Shown: positions 1 to 9,786 of the stretch, piece by piece
Layout of the letters: each line of letters starts with the position of its first letter
How positions within the stretch are numbered: the first letter of the stretch is position 1
Source: Bacilli bacterium
GTDB lineage: Bacteria > Bacillota_I > Bacilli_A > RF39 > UBA660
Assembly (NCBI GenBank): GCA_017405445.1
Contig: JAFRAK010000031.1
Span: 1-45,690 of the forward strand
DNA length: 45,690 bases
Direction of reading: 5' to 3'
The notes under the pieces: generated by a model
Told to the model about the DNA's origin: nothing
Seen by the model: the letters and a program-made list of their open reading frames with translations, nothing else
Database searches by the model: none
Translations under genes and position numbers: made by a program

Positions 1-60
1 TATTATCTTATATTTTTCTTCTGCTGTCCATTTTTTATATTTTTGACCCTTCCTAGCCAT
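1..60 (-). mobile_element. IS3-family transposase OrfA, N-terminal end only (cut by window edge)
   Basis: Only the first 20 codons are inside the window, starting at the ATG at position 60. They read MARKGQKYKKWTAEEKYKII, which resembles the start of IS150-type IS3 OrfA helix-turn-helix proteins. OrfA binds the IS ends and is normally joined to the OrfB integrase by programmed frameshifting. A good Shine-Dalgarno (AAAGGAG) lies just upstream, and a TATAAT-like -10 box lies about 30 bases before the start. The left end of the IS is probably near 114-129. The rest of the element is beyond the window, so family assignment rests on this short stretch. Confidence 0.6.
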
Positions 61-92
61 ATTATCAACTCCTTTATTAAATTATAACAAAT

Positions 93-129
93 GAAAAAGT
101 GGAACATCTTTTTTTATGTCCACTTTTAT
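93..129 (-). terminator. Hairpin closing the surface-protein operon (or left IS end)
   Basis: On the minus strand an inverted repeat (AAAAGTGGACAT ... ATGTTCCACTTTT) is followed by a short T run. It lies just after the stop of the 178-residue signal-peptidase-like gene, so it fits an intrinsic terminator for that operon. The same bases are also where the left terminal inverted repeat of the IS3-family element should be, so one sequence may serve both roles. Confidence 0.5.
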
Positions 130-145
130 CTTACAACTTCATTTT

Positions 146-682
146 CTATTTCTCTTTCTTTTCTTTCTTTTCGTATTGAAGTAATATAATAAATTGATAA
201 ATTTGATAGATAAATATTACTAAAATTGGTAATAGTACTAAGAATAGGAAACCTAATTTACTTTGTAGTACTTTTAAGATACTACCTAAATTATGATGTA
301 CACTGATATCTTTTCCTATTACTCTACTTTCTGAAATGGTTGTTGATTCTTTATCTCCTATTGTAAAGATAGATGAAAAATCATCTTTTGCTTTTCTTAG
401 GATTACATCACTTTTAATGATATAAGATTCTCCATATACTGCATAATAATATATGATATCTCCTTCTTCGTAATTAGAAGATGATTTTACGATTAATAAA
501 TCTCCTTCTTCTAATTTTTCATTTGCACGAGATTCTATCAAATCTATACTTGCTATGGTATATTTACCAAACTGAGTATATCCATATTTGTTTTTACTCA
601 TTAATATAGAAGTCATTACAATAACATATAGAATTACAACAACTTCTAAGATTCCTAATAATATATTTAATACTTTTTTCAT
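146..682 (-). CDS. Signal-peptidase-like membrane protein, probably catalytically altered
   Basis: This 178-residue protein has an N-terminal membrane segment (about residues 5-27), an extracytoplasmic domain and a C-terminal membrane segment (about 145-168) followed by a lysine/glutamate-rich tail. The middle carries the beta-strand pattern of S26 signal peptidases (EEGDLLIVK ... EEGDIIYYY ... IGDK ... VIGK). However, the usual catalytic GSM serine motif is absent, and the catalytic histidine region (ITHR in the neighbouring SipW) aligns with IIKS. It is the last gene of the minus-strand surface operon, 50 bases after the giant protein, with a GGTGAG ribosome site. It could be an inactive chaperone-like partner of SipW or a peptidase with a changed dyad. 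Fold assignment is fairly likely; activity is unknown. Confidence 0.6.
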   Translation of the reverse strand: MKKVLNILLGILEVVVILYVIVMTSILMSKNKYGYTQFGKYTIASIDLIESRANEKLEEGDLLIVKSSSNYEEGDIIYYYAVYGESYIIKSDVILRKAKDDFSSIFTIGDKESTTISESRVIGKDISVHHNLGSILKVLQSKLGFLFLVLLPILVIFIYQIYQFIILLQYEKKEKKEK

Positions 683-732
683 ACTCTCACCATCTTTATC
701 ATATCATAATTTATTTTTTAAATAAACCTTTT

Positions 733-3700
733 TTAATTTTTTGTTACAATTACATATTTTATATCTTGATCTATTAGTTGATTATTATCGTATAGTTTAA
801 AGACTATTCTATAAGTACCACTTGTTAATTCATCAGCTAATTCTAAATCAAGTGTTTTTTCTGTTTGACCTAGCATATCTACATATACTTCATTGTCATT
901 TGCTTCTTGGAGATGATTTTTAAATAATGTTTGGAAATCTACACTTGTAAATTGAGTTGTATTAATATCATCTATATTTCTTTTTAATACTTCCATATGG
1001 ATATTTGGATTTGATAATTGAGAAGTATATTCAATTTTATAGGTATTAATTTTACTTCCAGCATGATTTAGTCCTGTTTCTCCATCTACTAATTTGGTAT
1101 CATCTCCGCAGGTTGCGGTAATTGAATTATCAGCACTGACAACGGTTACTGGGAAGTCTTGAATTACAGAATTGGCATATTTTGAATTGTGAAGTCCATC
1201 AGGGGATGCAAATAAGACATATCGCATTGTGTAATTACCAGATGGTAAATTCTTATTAATAACAATGGAAGCATTTTTCTCAATGTTAGATACTTTATCT
1301 GCTAATTTAATACGATATATGCCATCTCCATCGGCATAATATTCTTGATTATTAAAGAATATATTACTTCCTACTAATAAACTGGATGATACTGTTTCTC
1401 CATCTTTTAAGAAACTAATATTTAATCCCATACTACTATATTCATAATTTGTATCAATTACTGATTGTCTATTTTCTGTTTCATTGTATAGTACTTTTGT
1501 CTTATATGTGAATTCATCTCCGATGTTGTAGTATAAATAATCTTCTCTATCTTCAAATGTTTGACTTAAGACAATATTACTACTTTCATAAGTACTGTAT
1601 AACATATATGGCTCTCTAGCACTTACTACATTGATAAAAGGCCAATCATCGCCATTTCTCAATTCAAATGAGAATTTATTATTTAAATGATCACCTGAAA
1701 CATTTGTATTTTTAAAGTCTACAATAAAGATAAATTCTTCATCTACAAGTCCTGTTTCTGAATCAAAATAAATTAAATTATTGGTTTGATCATTGTACAA
1801 ATTTGTTTGTGATGTACTATCCATTTTAATAAAGTTTCTTAGATAGTAGGAAACATCATTTTCATTTCCATATTCTATTAGTGATTGATTATAAATATCT
1901 TGTGTTACTGTAAAGTAGTAATACTCTGGTCTTTGTGGATTAGCACCATAATCTAACATGGTTATCATAGTGCCTACTGGAAGAGGAGTACTGGTTGTGA
2001 TAGCGTGATAATATTCATTATGTAATCCATATACATCTTCCATACTGTCGAAGAAGTCAGTTAATGAGAAATATGCTGTAAATTGACTATTATTCGTTAT
2101 ATTGACTGTAGTAGCGGCAGGCATCTCATACTTTTTATCGTATGTGATAGATCCATCATAATTGGCTCCATCTCCAAAATCTTTTCCTTCCATCTCAATT
2201 GTGATTGTGATGAATTTTATTTCATATTCAATAGCATTTTTAGGAATTGATACTTGCATTGTGACAATTCCCGAACCAATATCTCCTGTTCTTGAGAAGT
2301 TCTTTGTATGATATGAATAAAACATTAAGGAAGGGGGAACTTTTCTATTATCTGTTTGATAGGTTCTATTCCCTTGGAAAGAACCACCATTTTCTCCCAG
2401 AAATTTAACAGTACCAGAACTTGTCCACTCTTGTGTTTCAACTTTCATAGCTAAACCAATTAAGCTATTTGCTTCTTCTTCTGTTCTACCTACTCTTGGG
2501 ATATTTTCAGAATCAACAATAGATATTTCAGGATCGACATTTGTACTATCAAAACCTAATACAGTAAATGTCGTATTTCCATTCGCAAAGTCCATTAATG
2601 ATAATTCATAAGTACCTAATGAAGAATACTTTGAAATTTGTAAAGGTACTGTATAATCAATTGCCTCAAATCCTACAGTCCAGCGGTATCCAGTTTCTCC
2701 TATTTGTGTAGGTTCAATATAATTGACTACTATTTCATCAAATGTTTCTTCTTTTAAATAATTTGTATAGAAACCATTTTTTGTAATATCATGATTTGTT
2801 AATCTTAAACCAATGACATAACTTCCTCCAACAATTTCTAGTCCTGCATTTCCGGCATCTCCATAATTGTAGGTTTCATCATATAATCCATAACGATATT
2901 GACCACCTTCTGATACAGTATACATTCCAAAGAACGTCATTCCTGTAATTCTTCCATAGGCAGTTGCGGCTTGATTAACTGTTACATGTAGATTTTCATT
3001 CGGTAACATATATATTCTATTATCAACATTTTTCGTTACTGTTTGAGTCTCTTCATTAATATCTACTGTTGCGGGAGTCAAACCTTGATCTGTTTCAAGT
3101 CCACTATATAATTCTTTTAACATATTAGAATTATGATGAAGTAATAAAGTGGTATTATTTTGAATAACCATTTTATCAATTAAGTTTAATGAATATACAA
3201 TATCAGAATACTCGTTTGTTCTATCTGTTGTTCCAGAGAGTTCTATTACCGAACTTGATATTTTTAAATTATTAGCTCTTTGAATAGAAATTGCTTTATT
3301 TGGATTTTGTTTACTTCCTAAATTTAATATTGTAATATTAGACTCTCCGGATGATGATGAGGCATTTCCTGATCCAAAAATACTACCATTAATGATAAAT
3401 TGATGATTATTATTTTCATAATTGGTTCCATCAATTAATAAATCAATTCCATCTGTTACTGAAATAAAGGTATAATCATACGTTTCACTACCACTCGCAT
3501 TACTTTCTCCTCCACCGAAGACAGTTCCGTGAATGATAATATTATCTTCTTTTAATGTATTTTGATTTACGGCTCTTGTTCCTATATTGGTTGTCGTTGT
3601 TCCATAAACAACAGCCATTTTTGGCCCTCCATAAACATTTCCAAAGATTTCTCCTCCTACGATGTTTACGGTAGCTTTTCCTTTATTTGTGGATTGTCCT

Positions 3701-6700
3701 GTTGATGCAGCGTTTCCTGATCCAAAGACACAGCCACTATCTGGTATTACTGAGGAAGAAGATCCTACTGTTGTTGCTCCATTAATGGTTATTGTAGAAT
3801 TTCCTTGTACGATAGCAGTAATTCCATTTCCTCCTGCGAAGGCATTTCCTCCTATCGATGAGTCAGTTACAAGAACATTGGTATTTTTTTGAACTACTCC
3901 TTCATTTCCTCCTCCATAGAGATTTTCAGAGACTGTTGAATTAATTAGTTTTAATTCAACATTATTTTTAACGCCTGCGGCATTTCCTCCTCCATATAGA
4001 GTTTGAACATTTAAATTGTTTATATCTAGATTTGTTGAACCTACTTGTGCTTTATTTCCTCCTCCATATAGTGTACCTACCGTTCCACCTGAAGTGGTTA
4101 TTTGAGCATTTGTGGTTTCTCCTCCTAAGTTGTTTCCTCCAAATACATTTTCAATATTACCATCTTTTATGTCTACATTTGCATTTGTAATATTTCCGGC
4201 TTGATTAGATCCACCATATACATTTGTTATGGTTCCACTATTTATCGTTAAATTAGTAGTATCAGCTGAGGTGTTATCTCCTCCTCCAAAAGCATTTGTA
4301 ACAGTAGATGTTGTAATATTTACATTTGTTGTACTGGTTTTACCTCCAGAGTTATTTCCACCATAAACGGAAGTAATATTAGAGTCTTTTACTTCAACAT
4401 TACTTTCAAGAACATCTCCTGTAATATTAGATCCTCCAAATACTTTTGTAGCAGTAGCGGTATCCATGACAATACTTGCTTTATTGGTAATACCTGCATT
4501 TTTACCACCACCATAAACATCGTTTACGGTACAAGATTTAATGTTGACATTAGAATTATCTGCAGAGGCTTGCTTCCCTCCTCCGTAAATATCATAGGTT
4601 ATGTTTCCTCCTGTTACTTTTACATGAGTAGATGTCGTATCTCCTCCTAAATTATTACCACCATATACTTCTGCTACTGATCCTGATCCTATTGTTACTC
4701 TTGAATTAACAACAGTCCCTGATTGATTTGAACCACCATAGATATTTTCTGTTATAGTTGATCCTTGCAGACGAATATCGGTATTTTCTTGACCGGTTGC
4801 ATTACCTCCACCGAAAGCATTTCCAATCGTACCACCATTTAAATAAACGATATCAAATCCACTTGGGGAACCAGAAGAATCATTTCCTCCAAATACTTTT
4901 GACATATTTCCGTTGTTAACATGAACATAAACATTTCCATATTCTTTGGCTTCATAGGTTGCATTACCTTGACCTCCACCAAACACAGATCCTGTTATCG
5001 TTCCATTATTTATATTAACTCTTACATAATTGTTGTTGGTTGCTTCATTTTCCGTAATGCCATTAACGCTTCCAAAAGCAGATCCTCCATATACATTTTC
5101 TCTAATACTTAAACTATTTGTATTATTATTTCCAATATTAACATCAACATTTCTGGATATATAAGTACCATAATTAGTTGCAGAATCATATCCACCTTTT
5201 CCACCACCATAAACGGATTTTTGTATTGTTCCATTTTCAACATTAATAATAACATCTCCATAGACAATACCTTTGGTATTACTTCCTCCGTAGACTGATT
5301 CTCCAATAGTACCATTATCAATATCTATTTTAATTTGAGCAAGAGCATATTTATTAGCAGTATTATTATTACCTGCCCCATTACTATTTCCTGCTCCATA
5401 GATAGATCCGTTAATACTACCTCCAAGCATATGAATATGAGTCTTTGCTTGATAATCATTATTTTCAATCATGGTTCCACTATCTTCTATTGGTTGATAT
5501 GGATCTTCCTCCTCTTCTTCTTCAGGATGCATTAATTCATAGATTAAATCTGTTAATTTTTGTTCTGAAGAACCAATAATATAAGGGTCAGCTTCTGTAC
5601 CAGTACCACCTGTTATTGTAATATCATCTTTTAAATAAAAAGCTGGATAAACATTACCTGTATTATAGTAATTCTGATTATCATTATCATTATCTGTATT
5701 ATAAACACCTCGATTAACGATTCTATTAGAATTTAATACTAAATTATTATGAACATGATGATAATATCGATTGATATTATAGGTATATCCATTATATGCA
5801 CTTCCTGTTCTACTTACTTGATAAGTTCTTTCAACATTATTAATCGTAGTAGAAGGAGTCATTGTCCAACCATTATCAATATATTTTAACCAGTTGTTTT
5901 GTAAACATGATGAAGCATAAGTACTTAAATCAGCATTTAAACAATTGGCATCGTTATTCGCAAAACCAAAATCAGATGGATAAAACAAACCTATTCTATA
6001 ATTATCACTGGCTTTAGAAGTTCCATTATTTGTTTGATTAATTCCTGTTTTATAAGATACCAAGGTATTACTTCTTTCAGAAGTATAGAACTGATCAGCA
6101 TTTTGATTTTGTACAGTAGCTCCTAATGACCAGTCAACTGATTGAATATAATCTCTACTTGTTGCATTTAAAGAATTAAAATAATCAGTATTTAAATAGG
6201 TATACATAGATGACTTTGTACCATCATCTTTAACGAAATAATTATAATAGTTTTTATAATAATTCGTGTAATTATAAGTATCTGTTACATTAAAGAAGAT
6301 AAAAGTACGATCTTGTGTTTCTGTATTGGTATTTGTTGCGACAGTAGACATATTCGTGTCAGACCATGTTCTTGAAGTAGATGGTGTAGTCTTAATAATC
6401 TTTACTAAGTTTTTATTTCCTTCTGCTGTACTTACATTATTAAATAACCCTAATATTCTATAGTTTTCTCCATTAAATTGGATATAGTTATGAGGATTAG
6501 CTCCATAATAACGAATATTCGTATCACTGGTGCTATCTTCATATACTCCTCCTGATGATGATGGATCTATTGTTTCTCCACTTGGTGAAGTAGCAGTTCC
6601 TACTAAGTTTCCTCCTACTGCACCAAAGTTTCCTCCTCCATAAACATCTCCATTGATTTCTGCATTTGGGCCAATGATAATATTTGAATTATTAACAGAA

Positions 6701-9700
6701 CCTACATCTAGTTCTCCATTTCTACCATTTCCAGCTCCAAATACATTTCCACTTGAAATAGCATATAATTCATCATCTTTTGTACCAACTACGACATTTC
6801 CTCCAACATAAAGAAGAGTATCTCCATCTATTTTTCCATAAGGATTCGAAGTATTGGCATTATATTGATAAGCATTACTTCCTCCTAAAATACTATAATT
6901 AATTGTTCCTCCTGTCACATTAATAATTCTATTTCCTACAGTATTAGAAGCTCCTGCTCCACCAAATACTAAATCAATTTCTCCTCCTTTTACATTAATA
7001 ATGATATCATTTTTATTACTTCTACTATCATCAGACATTGGTCCACCAAGAAGATTATAAATATAGCCACCCTCTACTGTTAAACTACGGATTGCATAAT
7101 GAGTTCCACTAGCCCTTCCTCCAACATAGATTCCTGCTGCATAATCTGCTTTATTTTGACCAAATGTTCCACTTTTTACAATTGTATTAATAGCAGGAGT
7201 ATCATAACTATTAGCTTCATTACTACTATTGTATAATTCAGAAGCCCAAGTTCCTGCATAGCAATAATAGATAATTAAATTATCATTATTCTGATCTATC
7301 CTATCATAATCACTACCTAATGTTACATTTGCTTGAACATAATGAGTTTTTGCATTGTTATAACCTACAGCTGAACCATTTTGGTACCATCCCGATTCTA
7401 CAATTAAGGTATATTTTTCTAAATCATTAGTATTATCACTATCTCCTCCAATAAAAGAAGAAGCTGTTAAATATGAACCATTTCTTTTTAGACCTCTTCC
7501 TATTTTTAAATTATGAAAATCTCCGATAATAGCTTCTAAAGTATTATTAAAAGTACTTACATTAGTAGTTGAATTTTCAACATATAATGTTATATATTCA
7601 ATTCTTAGATCACTTCGAACTTCTACATCATCATTCAATCGAATAGAACGGTTGCTACTATTATCTTCTCCATTATTTAAACCTGTTATTGTCATTGGTC
7701 TACTAAAATTAATTAAAGATAAGTTTATTGAATTTGTTTGTGAAGGAGCAAAAATATTAGTATCTCTTGTAACTAAATAATAGTAATTTTGATTAGTATC
7801 AATAACACCATCACTATATTGCATTAATTTATAACAAGTACCTGTACAACTATTTAATTTTTCTCCTGTTTCTGAATAAACATTATCACTACCACTATTT
7901 ACTCTGATAAAATATCCTGCTGCTAAACTATCATTAGATAGGAAAGGAATTGGTCGATATTCAATATCAGCAACTTCTACTGTAGCAGTATTATTATTAA
8001 TAGGTGTTACTTGATAATAAGTTGTATTTGAATTATAAGTTGTATTTGTATTTCTTGTTAAATAAGTACAATTTGGTCTTGTTTGACATCTTTCTCTGGC
8101 AGGTATTTTATTACCATTTAAATCATAAATATCATTAGAATTTGGATGTCTACTATTATAATTAACTGTTGCGGTTACATAATATTGTGTTAAATCATCA
8201 TAACTAGGTGTTATTGCCTTCATACCTGCATCATTTAAATCATCTAAATCATTGGTCGTTTGAACAGTAGTTGCATTTGTCCAACTAGAATAAAAAGTAA
8301 TATCAATTGGGTTTGATAAATCAGAAACAGGAATTGTTACTTTTCTAATATAAGTATCAATGTCTAGGGAAATAACTGCACTATCATAATCCGTAACCCA
8401 TCCATTAAAGCCTTTATTATTAGGTCTATTGGCCCAAGGACTATCAATTAAGTCAAATGTTAATTCTCCATTATATACAGGATATTTTTTATAATAGATA
8501 AAAGTTCTTATATCTTCCTCTAAACTAACACTTCCATAAATAGTATCGTCATTAATATCTTCACTAGTATATCGTATATAAACAGTTGCTAGATTTGAAT
8601 CTCCGTATAAATTTTGATTATTTCCTGATGGCAATTCTCCAGTAGTATTTGTAATTTCTGTATAATTAAGACCTGTATAATAATTTTCATCCGAAATTAA
8701 ATCATTAATATAAATTATATGATTTTCATCATCTATTCCAGATTCATGTAAAGTAATACTAGCTGATTTTTTCATTGTAAAAGTAAAACTTTTGGCTATT
8801 TCAGGAATTTCATATGTAGTTTCTTCATATGGTTTTATGATAATTCCATCATTTCCATTTACCCAATGATAATCTTCAGAAATATCTTGATTAAACTCTG
8901 ATAGTACATCATTTAATGTTACTTCTTCATTATTTATGATACTACCCTCTTCTACTAAATAATAACTTTCAATAGCATCATTTTCTAAATGTGAAGGTGT
9001 TATACCATCTAATATATTACTTACGTTTTCGTAATTATTTGCTTGTAATAATCTTATAGGTTCATTTGTATTTACTTCTCCTTTTATAAAAATATTTTTT
9101 ACAATATCATTTTCTGTTATTTCTCCTACTAATACATTTTGCATATTAGTTTCATTTATATTGTTATTTGTTATTATAAAGTCCTTTAATATAATATTTT
9201 TTATAATTGTTTGATCATTTTCTATTATTTTTCCTATTAAAGTAGCACTTATCGCATTCTCTGTATCATTTGTTTCTATTTGATAATTTGAAATGGTTAG
9301 ATTTGTGATTTCTGCATTTCTTACTTTAGAGAAGATACTATAATATTTCTCATTTTCAATTGTTTTTGCTTCATTTATTTTAAAATTTGTTAATAGATAA
9401 CCATTTCCATTAAAATGACCTTCAAATAGTTTTTCTTCTGTACCGATTGCTGTTATTTCATGATTTCCAAAATTAATATCATTTCCTAATTTATAATACA
9501 TATTTTTATAAGTATCACTTAATTCACCTTCTATTAATTCTTTAAAATACATGAATTCATCGGCATTATTAATTATATATGGGTTTTCTTCTGTTCCATT
9601 ACCTGCAGAAAAAGATGTTGCTACTGCAACACCGTCCCATTCATTTTCTAATTCTCCTAATGAAATGATTCCTGTAATAAGACTGTAAATTGCAAATGTT

Positions 9701-9771
9701 ATTATAACAGCAAAAAGAGCAGTTATAAACTTACGATATACATAATCTTTAGTAATTATCTTTTTGTTCAC
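733..9771 (-). CDS. Giant secreted beta-helix surface protein (about 3,010 residues)
   Basis: The frame opens with GTG codons at 9780 and 9771. The second is better spaced from the AGGA ribosome site, so I chose it. An N-terminal hydrophobic segment (about residues 15-40) is followed by a VAVATSFSAGNGTEENPYII stretch, typical of GLUG/beta-helix adhesins. Residues about 900-2140 hold dozens of short repeats built on VYGGGN, VFGGGN and FGSGN, predicting a long parallel beta-helix. It is interrupted at about 1075-1400 by a globular lobe (YGANPHNYIQFNGENYRILG ... VYPAFYLKDD) that recurs in surface proteins of this bacterial group. The last 850 residues look like beta-sandwich modules. No LPXTG motif or C-terminal membrane anchor is visible, so attachment may be through the TasA-like fibres or be non-covalent. 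It lies 15 nt after sipW in the same operon. Its role as an adhesin or matrix component is inferred. Confidence 0.8.
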   Translation of the reverse strand: MNKKIITKDYVYRKFITALFAVIITFAIYSLITGIISLGELENEWDGVAVATSFSAGNGTEENPYIINNADEFMYFKELIEGELSDTYKNMYYKLGNDINFGNHEITAIGTEEKLFEGHFNGNGYLLTNFKINEAKTIENEKYYSIFSKVRNAEITNLTISNYQIETNDTENAISATLIGKIIENDQTIIKNIILKDFIITNNNINETNMQNVLVGEITENDIVKNIFIKGEVNTNEPIRLLQANNYENVSNILDGITPSHLENDAIESYYLVEEGSIINNEEVTLNDVLSEFNQDISEDYHWVNGNDGIIIKPYEETTYEIPEIAKSFTFTMKKSASITLHESGIDDENHIIYINDLISDENYYTGLNYTEITNTTGELPSGNNQNLYGDSNLATVYIRYTSEDINDDTIYGSVSLEEDIRTFIYYKKYPVYNGELTFDLIDSPWANRPNNKGFNGWVTDYDSAVISLDIDTYIRKVTIPVSDLSNPIDITFYSSWTNATTVQTTNDLDDLNDAGMKAITPSYDDLTQYYVTATVNYNSRHPNSNDIYDLNGNKIPARERCQTRPNCTYLTRNTNTTYNSNTTYYQVTPINNNTATVEVADIEYRPIPFLSNDSLAAGYFIRVNSGSDNVYSETGEKLNSCTGTCYKLMQYSDGVIDTNQNYYYLVTRDTNIFAPSQTNSINLSLINFSRPMTITGLNNGEDNSSNRSIRLNDDVEVRSDLRIEYITLYVENSTTNVSTFNNTLEAIIGDFHNLKIGRGLKRNGSYLTASSFIGGDSDNTNDLEKYTLIVESGWYQNGSAVGYNNAKTHYVQANVTLGSDYDRIDQNNDNLIIYYCYAGTWASELYNSSNEANSYDTPAINTIVKSGTFGQNKADYAAGIYVGGRASGTHYAIRSLTVEGGYIYNLLGGPMSDDSRSNKNDIIINVKGGEIDLVFGGAGASNTVGNRIINVTGGTINYSILGGSNAYQYNANTSNPYGKIDGDTLLYVGGNVVVGTKDDELYAISSGNVFGAGNGRNGELDVGSVNNSNIIIGPNAEINGDVYGGGNFGAVGGNLVGTATSPSGETIDPSSSGGVYEDSTSDTNIRYYGANPHNYIQFNGENYRILGLFNNVSTAEGNKNLVKIIKTTPSTSRTWSDTNMSTVATNTNTETQDRTFIFFNVTDTYNYTNYYKNYYNYFVKDDGTKSSMYTYLNTDYFNSLNATSRDYIQSVDWSLGATVQNQNADQFYTSERSNTLVSYKTGINQTNNGTSKASDNYRIGLFYPSDFGFANNDANCLNADLSTYASSCLQNNWLKYIDNGWTMTPSTTINNVERTYQVSRTGSAYNGYTYNINRYYHHVHNNLVLNSNRIVNRGVYNTDNDNDNQNYYNTGNVYPAFYLKDDITITGGTGTEADPYIIGSSEQKLTDLIYELMHPEEEEEEDPYQPIEDSGTMIENNDYQAKTHIHMLGGSINGSIYGAGNSNGAGNNNTANKYALAQIKIDIDNGTIGESVYGGSNTKGIVYGDVIINVENGTIQKSVYGGGKGGYDSATNYGTYISRNVDVNIGNNNTNSLSIRENVYGGSAFGSVNGITENEATNNNYVRVNINNGTITGSVFGGGQGNATYEAKEYGNVYVHVNNGNMSKVFGGNDSSGSPSGFDIVYLNGGTIGNAFGGGNATGQENTDIRLQGSTITENIYGGSNQSGTVVNSRVTIGSGSVAEVYGGNNLGGDTTSTHVKVTGGNITYDIYGGGKQASADNSNVNIKSCTVNDVYGGGKNAGITNKASIVMDTATATKVFGGSNITGDVLESNVEVKDSNITSVYGGNNSGGKTSTTNVNITTSTVTNAFGGGDNTSADTTNLTINSGTITNVYGGSNQAGNITNANVDIKDGNIENVFGGNNLGGETTNAQITTSGGTVGTLYGGGNKAQVGSTNLDINNLNVQTLYGGGNAAGVKNNVELKLINSTVSENLYGGGNEGVVQKNTNVLVTDSSIGGNAFAGGNGITAIVQGNSTITINGATTVGSSSSVIPDSGCVFGSGNAASTGQSTNKGKATVNIVGGEIFGNVYGGPKMAVVYGTTTTNIGTRAVNQNTLKEDNIIIHGTVFGGGESNASGSETYDYTFISVTDGIDLLIDGTNYENNNHQFIINGSIFGSGNASSSSGESNITILNLGSKQNPNKAISIQRANNLKISSSVIELSGTTDRTNEYSDIVYSLNLIDKMVIQNNTTLLLHHNSNMLKELYSGLETDQGLTPATVDINEETQTVTKNVDNRIYMLPNENLHVTVNQAATAYGRITGMTFFGMYTVSEGGQYRYGLYDETYNYGDAGNAGLEIVGGSYVIGLRLTNHDITKNGFYTNYLKEETFDEIVVNYIEPTQIGETGYRWTVGFEAIDYTVPLQISKYSSLGTYELSLMDFANGNTTFTVLGFDSTNVDPEISIVDSENIPRVGRTEEEANSLIGLAMKVETQEWTSSGTVKFLGENGGSFQGNRTYQTDNRKVPPSLMFYSYHTKNFSRTGDIGSGIVTMQVSIPKNAIEYEIKFITITIEMEGKDFGDGANYDGSITYDKKYEMPAATTVNITNNSQFTAYFSLTDFFDSMEDVYGLHNEYYHAITTSTPLPVGTMITMLDYGANPQRPEYYYFTVTQDIYNQSLIEYGNENDVSYYLRNFIKMDSTSQTNLYNDQTNNLIYFDSETGLVDEEFIFIVDFKNTNVSGDHLNNKFSFELRNGDDWPFINVVSAREPYMLYSTYESSNIVLSQTFEDREDYLYYNIGDEFTYKTKVLYNETENRQSVIDTNYEYSSMGLNISFLKDGETVSSSLLVGSNIFFNNQEYYADGDGIYRIKLADKVSNIEKNASIVINKNLPSGNYTMRYVLFASPDGLHNSKYANSVIQDFPVTVVSADNSITATCGDDTKLVDGETGLNHAGSKINTYKIEYTSQLSNPNIHMEVLKRNIDDINTTQFTSVDFQTLFKNHLQEANDNEVYVDMLGQTEKTLDLELADELTSGTYRIVFKLYDNNQLIDQDIKYVIVTKN

Positions 9772-9786
9772 TGCTCTCACTTCCTA

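Noticed and set aside
3600..5500. CRISPR-like array suggested by the regular 'tcctcctcc' repeats
   Set aside because: These are codons for the VYGGGN-type beta-helix repeats of the giant protein, not evenly sized identical repeats with unique spacers.
3662..5535. Plus-strand open frames inside the giant gene
   Set aside because: They lie opposite a long continuous coding frame, have biased composition and no ribosome sites, so they are antisense shadows.
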